Assembly (NCBI RefSeq): GCF_035117555.1
Contig: NZ_JAYKPK010000004.1
Location: 248,001 to 312,000, forward strand
Length of the DNA: 64,000 nucleotides
Direction of reading: 5' to 3'
Source: Yoonia sp035117555
GTDB taxonomy: Bacteria > Pseudomonadota > Alphaproteobacteria > Rhodobacterales > Rhodobacteraceae
Shown piece after piece: positions 40,827-50,153 of this stretch. Made by a program: the position numbers and the translations under genes. How positions within the stretch are numbered: the stretch's first letter is position 1; the number at the start of each line of letters is the position of its first letter. The notes beneath the pieces were generated by a model, which did no database searches, had not been told where the DNA came from, and saw nothing but the letters and a program-made list of their open reading frames with translations.

Positions 40827-41564
40827 TTATTCGCGGTTGCCGAACAGCTGCAGCAGGAACATGAACATATTGATGAAGTTCAGGTAGAGGCTCAGCGCGC
40901 CCATGATGGCAGATTTGCCCAGCCATTCGCTGTCACCCTGTGCGGCATGAGCGATGTAGTCGGATTTGATCCGCTGCGTGTCATAGGCGGTCAGACCTGC
41001 GAAGATCAGCACACCCAAGGCCGAGATCGCGAACATGATCGCTGGCGATTGCAGGAAGATATTGACGATCATCGCCACGACCAGACCGATCACGCCCATG
41101 ACAAGGAAAGTGCCCCAGCCCGACAGGTCTTTCTTGGTCGTATAGCCATAAAGGCTCAGACCCGCGAAAGCGATTGAGGTGATCAGAAAGATCTGCGCGA
41201 TCGACATGCCGGTGAACGCAACGAAGATCCAGGCCAGCGACAGGCCCATGACAGCGGCGAAGGCGTAAAAGAACGTCTGTGCCGCAGCAGCCGAGAAACG
41301 GTTGATCATCGCGCCGAAGCCGAAGATCATCGCCAGCGGTGCGAACATCACTATCCAGCCCAGGATGTTGGGCTGCAATGTGATCGGGTCACGGAACACC
41401 GCCAGCAGGCCGGGCGCTGTGCCCACAGCCCAAGCGACGGCGAATGTGATCAGCATGCCCACGGACATTGTGCCGTAGACCTTGTTCATATGGGCGCGCA
41501 AACCTGCGTCGATATTGGCCGTGCGGACCCCACCGGCCGTGCGAATTGTCTCGTATTGAGCCAT
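40827..41564 (-). CDS. Bax inhibitor-1/YccA family protein
   Basis: A 245-residue inner-membrane protein with seven hydrophobic helices, of the TMBIM/BI-1 family implicated in pH-sensitive calcium leak and stress. The N terminus (YETIRTAGGVRTANIDAGLRAHMNKVYG) and the C-terminal block YDTQRIKSDYIAHAAQGDSEWLGKSAIMGALSLYLNFINMF are typical of alphaproteobacterial members; the two conserved Asp of the proposed pH sensor lie in this end. ATG 41564 has GGAGG upstream. It has its own terminator. Confidence 0.92.
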   Translation of the reverse strand: MAQYETIRTAGGVRTANIDAGLRAHMNKVYGTMSVGMLITFAVAWAVGTAPGLLAVFRDPITLQPNILGWIVMFAPLAMIFGFGAMINRFSAAAAQTFFYAFAAVMGLSLAWIFVAFTGMSIAQIFLITSIAFAGLSLYGYTTKKDLSGWGTFLVMGVIGLVVAMIVNIFLQSPAIMFAISALGVLIFAGLTAYDTQRIKSDYIAHAAQGDSEWLGKSAIMGALSLYLNFINMFMFLLQLFGNRE

Positions 41565-41714
41565 GATTTCCTCCAGTTAAAACGTTGGCGCCACAAAGCG
41601 GCATCCTTGTCTTGCATATTGGCAGGCCGGGCCCAGGATTCAAGGCTTTCCGGGGCTGTGCGGGATATTTACGCAGCTTTTGCGCCCGAATGTCGCAGCA
41701 ATGTCATTTCGCCG

Positions 41715-41930
41715 CTACATCCGCCAATGGCGCGGCACATCCCACAGCGGTTTTTCTGCCTCGGCTGCCGCTTGTTGTTGGGTGATGCCGATGTCGTCCA
41801 GCAGATGCGGATCAAGATCCTGCAGGCGGCGGCGTTGCCGGGTCAGGGTCAGGGCGTGCATGATCAGCGATACCAATGACAGCCGCTTTGGTGACGGCGT
41901 GATCGCGCAGGAATGAGTGTCGGTCGTCAT
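41715..41930 (-). CDS. DUF1127 small protein
   Basis: A 71-residue protein with the C-terminal YjiS-like DUF1127 domain (RRRLQDLDPHLLDDIGITQQQAAAEAEKPLWD). Members are short, arginine-rich and affect RNA turnover or carbon and phosphate metabolism in some alphaproteobacteria. ATG 41930 (MTTDTHS) fits the family better than the longer frame from 41966. It is divergent from the LysR gene, which may control it. Confidence 0.85.
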   Translation of the reverse strand: MTTDTHSCAITPSPKRLSLVSLIMHALTLTRQRRRLQDLDPHLLDDIGITQQQAAAEAEKPLWDVPRHWRM

Positions 41931-42044
41931 AATATCGTCTTTCGTGATGGATGGTGATGGTTTCATCTACAGGCTTGATATTTACGCCCGGTTTTTACAT
42001 TATGAAAATGAATGTTTGATGAATGAAGTATCAGGATTATTGAT

Positions 42045-42920
42045 ATGGCGCGCAATCTCGACCTGACCGCCTTGCGGTCCTTTGTGGCCGTCGCCGATAC
42101 CGGCGGCGTGACCCGCGCGGCGGGGCTGTTGCATCTGACGCAATCGGCGGTGTCGATGCAGCTTAAGCGGTTGGAAGAATCGCTTGATGCGCAATTGCTG
42201 GACCGCTCATCGCGGACCATCGCACTGACAACGCAGGGTGAACATCTGCTCAGCTATGCCCGGCGCATGCTGATGCTGAATGATGAAATCTATGGCAAGC
42301 TGAGTTCGACCGTTTATGAAGGCGAAGTCACTTTAGGCGTGCCGCATGACATCATCTATCCGGTGATCCCGCAGGTGCTGCGACGCTTTGCGGCCTGCTA
42401 TCCCCGGATGCGGGTGCAACTGGCATCTTCTTTCACCAGTCAATTGCTGGAGGATTTCCGGCGCGGCGCGCTCGACATGATCCTGACGACCGAAGACAGC
42501 GTGGGGCAGGGCGGTGAAACCCTGACCGCAATCCCGCTGGTCTGGCTGGGCGCGCCGGGCGGGCAGGTCTGGAAACAGCGCCCGTTACGGCTGGCATTCG
42601 AGCATCGCTGCATTTTCCGCAAATTCGTGCAGCGGCGGTTGGATGAGGCTGGCATCGCTTGGGAAATGGCGGTGGAAAGCCATTCCAGCCGCACGATCGA
42701 AGCCTCTGTCAGTGCCGATCTGGCGGTTCATACGATGCTGGCCGGGGCAGAGCCGCGGCATTTTGAACGGATCAACCATGGCGGGGCTTTGCCGGATCTG
42801 CGTGACTTCAACATTAACCTGTATCACGCCGATCTGGACGACAGCCCGGTGATCGCCGATCTGGCCGGGTTCATTCGTAACGGGTTTTATGCGCAGGGCG
42901 CGCCGGTCACGGCACAATAA
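42045..42920 (+). CDS. LysR family transcriptional regulator
   Basis: A 291-residue LTTR. The winged helix-turn-helix is LTALRSFVAVADTGGVTRAAGLLHLTQSAVSMQLKRLEESL; the effector domain begins near VTLGVPHDIIYPVIPQVL. Divergent from the DUF1127 gene across a 114-base gap that should hold its operator (T-N11-A type not defined here). The last 14 bases overlap the convergent oxidoreductase gene. The effector is unknown. Confidence 0.92.
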   Translation: MARNLDLTALRSFVAVADTGGVTRAAGLLHLTQSAVSMQLKRLEESLDAQLLDRSSRTIALTTQGEHLLSYARRMLMLNDEIYGKLSSTVYEGEVTLGVPHDIIYPVIPQVLRRFAACYPRMRVQLASSFTSQLLEDFRRGALDMILTTEDSVGQGGETLTAIPLVWLGAPGGQVWKQRPLRLAFEHRCIFRKFVQRRLDEAGIAWEMAVESHSSRTIEASVSADLAVHTMLAGAEPRHFERINHGGALPDLRDFNINLYHADLDDSPVIADLAGFIRNGFYAQGAPVTAQ

Positions 42921-43866
42921 CAACCTTGCCGGTGGAGGCACGGCTGCGCATCAGCTCCAACGCCTCATCCGCGCGGTCCAGCGGCAGGACATGGCTGATA
43001 TGAGGATGCAAGCGCCCCTCGGCCAGCCAGCTCAGCAATTCGGCCAAAGACTCGGACAGAGCTTCGGGCTGGAACTTCAGATAGCCGCCCCAGTAAAACC
43101 CCATCACATCGATATTCTTGACCAGCAGGATATTGGCGGGCACCTGCGGGACATCGCCACTGGCAAAGCCGATGACGATCACCCGCGCCTCTGGCCTGCA
43201 GGCGCCAAGGGCCGCTTTGAACGCATCCCCCCCGACAGGATCATAGACGACATCCGCGCCGCCAAGGGCTTTGACCGCCGATTTGATATCCTGATCATCG
43301 CTGTCGATCAGATGATCCGCGCCCGCTGCGCGGGCCACATCCAGCTTATCTGCACCGCGCGCGACGGCGATCACACGCGCGCCCAGTGCCTTGCCGATTT
43401 CGACCGCTGTCAGTCCGACGCCGCCTGCGGCCCCCAGCACCAGCAAGGTTTCACCTTTTTGCAGGCGCGCGCGGCGGGACAGGGCCAGATGTGATGTGCC
43501 ATAGGCCACCATGAAACCGGCGGCGATTTCATCGCTCATATTGTCAGGGACGGGACGGCATAGGGCGGCGGGGAACACGCCCTGTTCGGCCATACCACCT
43601 TTGCCGCCAAACACCGCAACGCGGGTGCCGATGGCGGGGGTTGTCACCCCTTCACCTTGTGCGATGACCGTCCCGCAAACCTCCATCCCGAGGGTGAAGG
43701 GCGGGGCAGGGGTGTCTTGATACGCCCCTTTTGCCATCAGCAGATCGGCGAAATTCAGACCACAGGCCGCAATATCCAGCAACACCTCGCCCGGTGCGGG
43801 GGCAGGGGCTGCAATCTCGGCCAAAGCGGGGGCTTCGGTATGGGATGTGACCTGAAATGCGCGCAT
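42907..43866 (-). CDS. Quinone oxidoreductase (zinc-type alcohol dehydrogenase family)
   Basis: A 319-residue medium-chain reductase of the QOR/NADPH:quinone group without the catalytic-zinc cysteines. ACGLNFADLLMAKGAYQ and PPFTLGMEVCGTV mark the N-terminal domain; the nucleotide-binding motif VLGAAGGVGLTAVEIGKALGARV is near residue 143. The substrate is not known. The gene is convergent with, and overlaps, the LysR gene. Confidence 0.88.
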   Translation of the reverse strand: MRAFQVTSHTEAPALAEIAAPAPAPGEVLLDIAACGLNFADLLMAKGAYQDTPAPPFTLGMEVCGTVIAQGEGVTTPAIGTRVAVFGGKGGMAEQGVFPAALCRPVPDNMSDEIAAGFMVAYGTSHLALSRRARLQKGETLLVLGAAGGVGLTAVEIGKALGARVIAVARGADKLDVARAAGADHLIDSDDQDIKSAVKALGGADVVYDPVGGDAFKAALGACRPEARVIVIGFASGDVPQVPANILLVKNIDVMGFYWGGYLKFQPEALSESLAELLSWLAEGRLHPHISHVLPLDRADEALELMRSRASTGKVVIVP

Positions 43867-44124
43867 CTGCGGTTCTCCTGCTGTGCAATTATGATCAAAG
43901 CTCTACCATTGCGGTGTGGGCAAAGCGACAGCGATCCCACGAAAGTCCTTGAACGACCTGTCTTAAAGGTCAGGATACAGCCTGCAACCGTTGCGTGTCT
44001 TATCCATTCGATGGCATGACGTTATCGCAAGTGGAAATAAGCATGAACGCCATGTTCTTCGGTTCCACGGCGTTATGTGATTGGCACGTGTTTTCGGTGC
44101 CCTATTTAATTAAGGATAATAAGA

Positions 44125-44496
44125 ATGAAACACCCTGTTGACGTCTATGTTGGAAAACGAATCAGGCACCGCCGCTGGATGAGTGGAACAACACAGCAGC
44201 AACTTGCGGAAAAGGTAGGTATTAAGTTTCAGCAGATTCAGAAGTACGAAACCGGGATGAACCGGGTCAGTGCGTCGCGTCTTTGGGATATTGCGAACGT
44301 GCTGGGTGTGCCCGTGGCCTTCTTTTTCGAAGGCTATGATGCGCAACCTGCGGAGGAAGCTGTGACCGGCGATATGCCGGGCGATATCCTGACCGATAAA
44401 GAAGCCCTGGAATTGTTGCGGTCCTATTATGCGATCCCGGAAAATCAACGTCGCCGCCTGTTTGATCTGGCACGTGTGTTGAGCGAAGCCGCCTAA
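44125..44496 (+). CDS. XRE family helix-turn-helix regulator
   Basis: A 123-residue Cro/CI-type protein. The helix-turn-helix spans GKRIRHRRWMSGTTQQQLAEKVGIKFQQIQKYETGMNRVSASRLWDIANVLGV, and a short C-terminal helical domain ends in AIPENQRRRLFDLARVLSEA. Very similar regulators occur in most Rhodobacterales and are often essential-like single copies; the target is unknown to me. The 258-base upstream gap holds AT-rich sequence and no other gene that I can see. Confidence 0.88.
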   Translation: MKHPVDVYVGKRIRHRRWMSGTTQQQLAEKVGIKFQQIQKYETGMNRVSASRLWDIANVLGVPVAFFFEGYDAQPAEEAVTGDMPGDILTDKEALELLRSYYAIPENQRRRLFDLARVLSEAA

Positions 44497-44566
44497 AGCA
44501 CCCTTGCCTGCCGATCTGCGCCGCGTTACCGGTTTTCCGGACGCAGCGCAGCAAAGGTGGCACCCG

Positions 44567-45364
44567 ATGGACTTAACATTGCAGGCGGATCTGATCCGCG
44601 TCTCCCATCTTTTGGCGGATGCGGCGCGTCCGGTGACGCTGACCCATTTCCGGTCCAGATCTTTGGTGTCTGACAGCAAGGGCGATGCGGGTTTCGACCC
44701 GGTGACCATCGCCGACCGTGCGGCCGAACAGGCGATGCGGGATATTCTGGCGTGGGAACGCCCCGATGACGCGATTTTCGGCGAAGAATATGGCAATGCC
44801 AGCGGCACAAGCGGCCTGACCTGGGTGCTGGACCCGATTGATGGGACCCGCGGCTATATCAGCGGCACCCCGACCTGGGGCGTGCTGATTGCGGTCGGCG
44901 ATGCCTCTGGTCCCGTCTACGGGATCATCGACCAGCCCTATATCGGCGAACGTTTCGCGGGTGGCTTCGGGCGCGCCAGTGTGACCGGCCCGATGGGCGC
45001 GGCTGATCTGGTTACTCGCGCGCCGCGCGCGCTGAATCAGGCGATTTTGCTGTCGACCTTCCCCGAAATCGGGACGAAGGCCGAAATGGCCGCTTTTCAG
45101 GCGGTATCCCGGCAAGTGCGCCTGACCCGCTATGGCATGGATTGCTATGGCTACGCTTTATTGGCCGCCGGACAGGTCGATCTGGTGATCGAGGCCGGGC
45201 TGAACGCCTATGACGTGCAAGGCCCGATTGCGGTGATCCAGGCCGCAGGCGGGATCGTCACGAATTGGCAAGGTGGCCCCGTACACGACGGCGGGCAGGT
45301 GCTGGCCGCCGCCAATACAGATATTCATGCCGCCGCATTGACTGTGTTGCAAGCGCATCAGTGA
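44567..45364 (+). CDS. hisN: Histidinol-phosphatase, inositol-monophosphatase-like
   Basis: A 265-residue member of the inositol monophosphatase family with the metal-binding motifs DAGFDPVTIADRAAE, GEEYG, WVLDPIDGTRGYISG and YDVQGPIAVIQAAGG. The RGYISGTPTWG form and length fit the HisN-type histidinol-phosphatase of actinobacteria and alphaproteobacteria. It would make histidinol from histidinol phosphate; other sugar phosphates are possible. ATG 44567 has AAAGGTGG upstream. No other his gene is near. Confidence 0.8.
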   Translation: MDLTLQADLIRVSHLLADAARPVTLTHFRSRSLVSDSKGDAGFDPVTIADRAAEQAMRDILAWERPDDAIFGEEYGNASGTSGLTWVLDPIDGTRGYISGTPTWGVLIAVGDASGPVYGIIDQPYIGERFAGGFGRASVTGPMGAADLVTRAPRALNQAILLSTFPEIGTKAEMAAFQAVSRQVRLTRYGMDCYGYALLAAGQVDLVIEAGLNAYDVQGPIAVIQAAGGIVTNWQGGPVHDGGQVLAAANTDIHAAALTVLQAHQ

Positions 45365-45451
45365 TACGAAACATTTTTGACCGCCTTTTTCCTGCCTTTG
45401 TTTTAATGCACCGTTTAGGTTGTTGTTTGGTGAAGAGTACGGAGTCTTGGT

Positions 45452-45937
45452 ATGATGGTGAAATATGCAGCGCTGGTGTCATGCGCGTTTCTGGCGGCCT
45501 GCAGTGCAGGCACCCCGATGCAACCTGTGTCTCCCGTCCTGCGCGAGGTCCCCGCTGATCTAGTCAGCCAAGGGTTCGGCGCGTCGATGCGCGAATTGCG
45601 CCTGAGTCAGGGCTTGGCTGGCATGGCGCAGGACCCGAACCTGACCCGCGCCGCCCAGGCCCATGCCGATGATATGGCACAGAACAATTACTTCTCGCAT
45701 GTAGCCCCGAACGGGCCGAATGGCATCACATTGGAACAGCGGATCGCTTCGGTCGGCTGTCAGCCACGGGTGATGGCGGAAAACATCTCTAAAGGGCAGC
45801 AGAGCGAAGAAGAGGTTTTCGCCGCCTGGGCCGCCTCCCCGGCGCACCGTGCCAATATGCTGGGCGTGCGCTTTCGCAGCTATGGGCTGGGCCACTCGGG
45901 CGATATCTGGGTGCTGAAACTCGCGGATCAGTGCTAG
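45452..45937 (+). CDS. CAP domain lipoprotein
   Basis: A 161-residue lipoprotein (lipobox LAAC) with a CAP/SCP-like domain: AQAHADDMAQNNYFSHVAPNGPNGITLEQRI, the MAENISKGQQSEEEVFAAWAASPAHRANMLG block and a final Cys. The His and Glu of the CAP cavity are present. Secreted bacterial CAP proteins have been linked to envelope or adhesion functions; this one has no assigned role. It is convergent with guaD across a small hairpin. Confidence 0.87.
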   Translation: MMVKYAALVSCAFLAACSAGTPMQPVSPVLREVPADLVSQGFGASMRELRLSQGLAGMAQDPNLTRAAQAHADDMAQNNYFSHVAPNGPNGITLEQRIASVGCQPRVMAENISKGQQSEEEVFAAWAASPAHRANMLGVRFRSYGLGHSGDIWVLKLADQC

Positions 45938-45950
45938 GGGGCATTATGCC

Positions 45951-45975
45951 AAGGCCGCGCTTTTGAGCGCGGCTT
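45951..45975. terminator. Hairpin between convergent CAP gene and guaD
   Basis: AAGGCCGCGC-TTTTGA-GCGCGGCTT forms a stem of 8-9 bp in the short convergent gap, reaching the guaD stop codon. It lacks a long U tract. Confidence 0.55.
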
Positions 45976-47266
45976 AAAGCACCTGCCTGACCCCGGCGAT
46001 CCACACATCCGCAATCGCGCGGTCATCGCCCATCATGATCGTGGGGAAGACAGCGTCCCAGATATCCTCGGCCCGGCGCGACCTTTGTGCAATGGCGGGG
46101 GTCGAGGCCAGATCCAGCACCGTAATATCCGCCGCAGCGCCTGCGCCGAGATGGCCGATCTGCCCCGCCATATGCAGGCTGGCTGCGGAGCCTTCGGTCG
46201 CCAGCCACATCAGTTGCGCTGGGTGCAACGCCACACCGCGTAGCTGCCCGATCTCATAAGCTGCCGCCATCGTGCGCAGCATCGAAAACGACGACCCGCC
46301 GCCGGTATCCGTGGCCAGCCCGATGGTCAGCCCGGCGCGCGCCAGACCCATCAGGTCGAACAGCCCCGACCCGATAAAGGCATTCGAGGTCGGGCAATGC
46401 ACCACGGCGGCACCGACCTCTGCCAGCCGCGCAATCTCGCGCGCTTCCAGATGGATCGCATGGCCATAAATGCCGCGCGCGCCCAACAAGCCAAAGGCCT
46501 CATAGGTGTCCAGATAGTCGCGCGCGTCCGGGAACAGATCGCGGACCCAGGCAATCTCGGGCAATTGTTCGCTCAGATGGGTCTGCATCAGACAATCGGG
46601 ATGTTCCGACCACAACGCCCCCAGCGCCGCAAGCTGATCCGGGGTCGAGGTCGGCGAAAACCGGGGCGTGATCGCATAACTCGCGCGGCCTGTGCCATGC
46701 CAGCGCGCGATCAGCGCCTTACTGTCATCATAGGCCGATTGCGCCGTGTCACGCAGATTATCGGGTGCATTGCGATCCATACAGGTCTTGCCCGCAACCA
46801 CCGCCATATTGCGCGCCGCAGCAGCGGTGAAAAACGCTTCCACACTGCACGGATGGATCGTGCAATAGCTGGTCAGCGTCGTCGTGCCATGCGCCACGGC
46901 CAGATCAATCGTGCGGGTGGCCACCTCCGCCGCATAGGCAGGATCGGCCAGCCGCGCCTCTTCCGGGAACGTATAGGTGTTCAACCAGTCGATCAGTTGT
47001 TTGCCCCAGCTCGCGATAATCCCGGTCTGCGGGTAATGCATATGCGCATCGACAAAACCTGCGCTGATCAGCTTGTCGCCGTAATCCACGATCTGTGCAT
47101 CCGGATGCGCCGCCCGCAGCGCCGCCCCATCACCGGTGGCGATGATCCGGTCTCCTGCGATCAAAACGCCACCACGCGGGTCATAGCGCACCGCCTGCGC
47201 CCAATCCCCGGTCAGCGGATTGCCGGAAAAGCCAAGCGTTTGGCCAAGAAGTAAAACTTTTGTCAT
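45974..47266 (-). CDS. guaD: Guanine deaminase
   Basis: A 430-residue amidohydrolase that converts guanine to xanthine in purine salvage or catabolism. GFVDAHMHYPQTG gives the metal His pair, then QTHLSEQLPEI, VVHCPTSNAFIGSG and ATDTGGGSSFSM match guanine deaminases. MTKVLLLGQTL at 47266 is the family-like start; the reading frame continues to 47908 antisense to mgtE but that part is not coding. It is divergent from mgtE. No xanthine dehydrogenase is in the window. Confidence 0.92.
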   Translation of the reverse strand: MTKVLLLGQTLGFSGNPLTGDWAQAVRYDPRGGVLIAGDRIIATGDGAALRAAHPDAQIVDYGDKLISAGFVDAHMHYPQTGIIASWGKQLIDWLNTYTFPEEARLADPAYAAEVATRTIDLAVAHGTTTLTSYCTIHPCSVEAFFTAAAARNMAVVAGKTCMDRNAPDNLRDTAQSAYDDSKALIARWHGTGRASYAITPRFSPTSTPDQLAALGALWSEHPDCLMQTHLSEQLPEIAWVRDLFPDARDYLDTYEAFGLLGARGIYGHAIHLEAREIARLAEVGAAVVHCPTSNAFIGSGLFDLMGLARAGLTIGLATDTGGGSSFSMLRTMAAAYEIGQLRGVALHPAQLMWLATEGSAASLHMAGQIGHLGAGAAADITVLDLASTPAIAQRSRRAEDIWDAVFPTIMMGDDRAIADVWIAGVRQVL

Positions 47267-47365
47267 GTCACCCGTATAGGCTGTGCAAAAGCGGGCGTAA
47301 ATCATTGATATGGCGTTGTCAGCAAGGCCGCTTTGACTATGCTGACCGAAAACCGGAGGTGCCCG

Positions 47366-48739
47366 ATGGCTGACCCAGACGACGACCATGAAGACGAAGC
47401 ATTCGGGATCACCGACCGTCTGGTGTCCGAGGTTCTTGAGGCCGTCGAAAACGGCGATGCCGACCGCATCGATGTGCTGCTGGAGCCTTTGCACCCCGCC
47501 GATATCGCGCATCTGATCGAACAGATCGACCGCAAGGAACGGCGCGAATTCCTGACCCTGTGGAAAGGCGGGATCGACGGCGATATCCTGTCCGAACTCG
47601 ACGAAAACCTGCGCGAAGAAATCATCGGCCAGTTGCAGCCTGCCGAACTCGCCGATGCGTTGCGCGATCTCGACAGCGATGATGTCGTCGATCTGGTCGA
47701 ATATCTTGACGAAGACCAGCAAGGCGTGGTGCTCAACGCACTCGACGCCAGCGACCGGATGGTGGTGGAACAGGCGCTCTCCTACCCCGAGGAATCCGCC
47801 GGGCGGCATATGCAATCCGAACTGGTGCGCGCGCCGGAACATTGGACCGTGGGCGAGGCGATTGATTTCCTGCGCTCCGATATCGTGCTGCCGGATCAAT
47901 TCTACCACATCATTCTGGTCGATCCACGGCTCAAGGCGGTGGGCTATGTCACCTTGGGCCGTATTCTGAGCAATACCCGCGATACCCCGCTACATGCCCT
48001 AACCGAGGAAACCTTCCGCACCTTCCACGTGACCCAAGGCGTGGAGGAGGTGGCACAGGCGATCAACCACTACCACCTGATCACCGCCCCTGTGGTCGAT
48101 GACGATGACCGTGTGGTCGGTGTGATCACCATCGACGACGCCATGGCCTTTCTGGAAGAAGAAGCCGAAGAAGACATCCTACGCCTCGCCGGTGTCGGCG
48201 AAGGCAGCCTGTCAGACAAGGTATTCGAGACGACCAAACAACGCTTCCCTTGGCTCGCGGTCAATCTGCTGACGGCGATCCTTGCCTCGCTGGTGATCTC
48301 GATTTTCGAGGAAACTATTGCCGGTCTGGTCGCACTCGCTGTGCTGATGCCCATCGTCGCCTCGATGGGCGGCAACGCAGGTACGCAATCGCTGACTGTG
48401 GCGGTGCGCGCGCTTGCGACGCGCGACCTCACCCCGTCCAACGTCTGGCGGGTGATCCGGCGCGAGACCCTTGTCGGCCTTGTCAACGGCCTGGCCTTTG
48501 CGCTGGTCATGGGAGCGGTGGGGACATTCTGGTTCGGCTCGCCGATGCTGGGCGTCGTGATCGCCCTCGCGATGGTGATCAATCTGCTGGTTGCAGGCCT
48601 CGCCGGAATCGGGGTGCCGGTGGTGATGGAAAAATTCGGCGTCGACCCGGCACTGGCCTCAGGCACTTTTGTGACGACAGTGACCGATGTGGTTGGCTTT
48701 TTTGCCTTTCTTGGTCTCGCCTCGGTCATGCTGCTATGA
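47366..48739 (+). CDS. mgtE: Magnesium transporter MgtE
   Basis: A 457-residue Mg2+ channel: acidic N domain (DVLLEPLHPADIAHLIEQIDRKERREFL onward), a CBS pair (about residues 140-260) that senses cytoplasmic Mg2+, and five membrane helices (from about residue 285) with the pore motif VASMGGNAGTQSLTVAVRALATRDL. ATG 47366 follows GGAGG. The stop overlaps the fthC-like gene by 4 bases, so they are coupled. No Mg riboswitch is visible in the short upstream gap. Confidence 0.95.
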   Translation: MADPDDDHEDEAFGITDRLVSEVLEAVENGDADRIDVLLEPLHPADIAHLIEQIDRKERREFLTLWKGGIDGDILSELDENLREEIIGQLQPAELADALRDLDSDDVVDLVEYLDEDQQGVVLNALDASDRMVVEQALSYPEESAGRHMQSELVRAPEHWTVGEAIDFLRSDIVLPDQFYHIILVDPRLKAVGYVTLGRILSNTRDTPLHALTEETFRTFHVTQGVEEVAQAINHYHLITAPVVDDDDRVVGVITIDDAMAFLEEEAEEDILRLAGVGEGSLSDKVFETTKQRFPWLAVNLLTAILASLVISIFEETIAGLVALAVLMPIVASMGGNAGTQSLTVAVRALATRDLTPSNVWRVIRRETLVGLVNGLAFALVMGAVGTFWFGSPMLGVVIALAMVINLLVAGLAGIGVPVVMEKFGVDPALASGTFVTTVTDVVGFFAFLGLASVMLL

Positions 48740-49278
48740 TCGATAAATCCGCCGCCCGCAAAGCCGCCTTTGCGCGGCGCGCCGCAGCGCATGACCCAGA
48801 TGCTGCCACCGCAGGCTATCTGAGCGAAGTTCTTGCCGGGTATCGCGGTGTGCCGCTGGCAGGCTATCTGCCGATGCGCACCGAAATCGACCCGCGCCCC
48901 GCCATGGCCGAGGCTGCGGCACATGCCCCGGTCGGTGTGCCGGTGATCATCCGCAAAGCAGCACCGCTGCAATTCCGCCAGTGGGAACCTGATTGCGCGC
49001 TGATCCCCGGCGCTTTCGGCGCGGATATCCCCGCTTCGGGCGATTGGATGATCCCGCAGATCCTGATCGTGCCTTTGGTGGCCTTTACGCGCAAAGGCGG
49101 ACGGCTCGGGTATGGCGGCGGCTTTTACGACCGCACGCTCGACCAATTGCGCAGCGCTGGCCCGGTCATGGCTATCGGCTTTGCCTATGCCGCGCAGGAA
49201 GACCCCGATCTGCCGCTGGATTCCACCGACCAGCCACTTGACCTGATCGTGACAGAACAGGGGATAATCACCCCCTGA
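48736..49278 (+). CDS. 5-formyltetrahydrofolate cyclo-ligase
   Basis: A 180-residue ATP-dependent enzyme turning 5-formyl-THF into 5,10-methenyl-THF. The signature IVPLVAFTRKGGRLGYGGGFYDRTL and N-terminal basic region are those of the YgfA/MTHFS family. It is translationally coupled to mgtE (ATGA). A dispersed repeat element begins 5 bases after its stop. Confidence 0.92.
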   Translation: MIDKSAARKAAFARRAAAHDPDAATAGYLSEVLAGYRGVPLAGYLPMRTEIDPRPAMAEAAAHAPVGVPVIIRKAAPLQFRQWEPDCALIPGAFGADIPASGDWMIPQILIVPLVAFTRKGGRLGYGGGFYDRTLDQLRSAGPVMAIGFAYAAQEDPDLPLDSTDQPLDLIVTEQGIITP

Positions 49279-49282
49279 TGAT

Positions 49283-49325
49283 CGCTTTGTTCAAAATACT
49301 CCCGCCGGAGGCAAACGAGTCCTTC
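49283..49325 (-). repeat. Dispersed intergenic element, copy d
   Basis: On the minus strand it reads GACTCGTTTGC, then CTCCGGCGGGAGTATTT, then TGAACAAAGCG. The right arm AACAAAGCG is shared with copies e and f. It lies between convergent genes. Confidence 0.7.
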
Positions 49326-49330
49326 GGAAC

Positions 49331-50080
49331 TCAGCTCTCCGAAAACGCCGCCATCACCTCGTCGGATGCTTCGAAATTCGCCGTCACACGCTGCACATCG
49401 TCATCATCTTCCAGCGTATCGAGCAGCTTCATCAGCTTGGTCAGCCCTTCCAGATCGACCTCGGTGGTCATATTGGGCTTCCAGATCAGCTTGGTTGAGA
49501 TCGATTCACCCAAGGCCGGTTCCAGCGCATTGGACACTTCGGCCAGATCCACATCGGCGCAATAGATGACGTGGTTCTCCTCGTCGCTTTGCACATCCTC
49601 GGCACCGGCTTCAATCGCGGCCATCATCACCGTGTCGGCGTCAGCCACGGCAGCGGGATACACAATCTCACCCTTGCGGTCGAACATGAAGGCGACGGAA
49701 CCCGTCTCGCCCAGATTGCCACCGCTTTTGGTAAAGGTCGAGCGCACGGTCGATGCGGTGCGGTTGCGGTTATCGGTCATCGCCTCGACGATGACAGCAA
49801 TGCCACCCGGCCCATACCCTTCATAACGGATTTCGTCGTAATTCTCGGCGTCGCCACCTTGCGATTTCTTGATCGCGCGGTCGATCACATCCTTGGGGCA
49901 AGAGTTCGATTTCGCCTCTTTCACCGCCAGCCGCAGGCGCGGATTCTTCTCGGGGTCAGGGTCGCCCATCTTGGCGGCCACGGTGATTTCCTTGGCGAGT
50001 TTGGAAAACAGCTTGGAACGCAGCTTATCCTGCCGGCCCTTGCGGTGCTGGATATTCGCCCATTTGGAATGGCCCGCCAT
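49331..50080 (-). CDS. YebC/PmpR family protein
   Basis: A 249-residue TACO1-like protein with the invariant start MAGHSKWANIQHRKGRQDK, then KAKSNSCPKDVIDRAIKKSQGG-type sequence and YEGYGPGGIAVIVEAMTDN. Family members act as transcription regulators or help the ribosome with polyproline stretches. In many proteobacteria yebC is beside ruvC; here it is not. It is the only gene on its transcript as far as I can see. Confidence 0.95.
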   Translation of the reverse strand: MAGHSKWANIQHRKGRQDKLRSKLFSKLAKEITVAAKMGDPDPEKNPRLRLAVKEAKSNSCPKDVIDRAIKKSQGGDAENYDEIRYEGYGPGGIAVIVEAMTDNRNRTASTVRSTFTKSGGNLGETGSVAFMFDRKGEIVYPAAVADADTVMMAAIEAGAEDVQSDEENHVIYCADVDLAEVSNALEPALGESISTKLIWKPNMTTEVDLEGLTKLMKLLDTLEDDDDVQRVTANFEASDEVMAAFSES

Positions 50081-50153
50081 CGGAAACCCCTGTCATATCT
50101 GGTTGTAAATCTGCGCCTCTATAAGACATGGCGTGGGGCAGGGGCAAGCCTGC

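Noticed and set aside
47267..47365. Mg-sensing riboswitch before mgtE
   Set aside because: The gap is about 100 bases and shows no M-box or mini-ykkC-like conserved blocks.
47267..47908. N-terminal extension of guaD
   Set aside because: Antisense to mgtE and unlike guanine deaminases, which start at the 47266 ATG.
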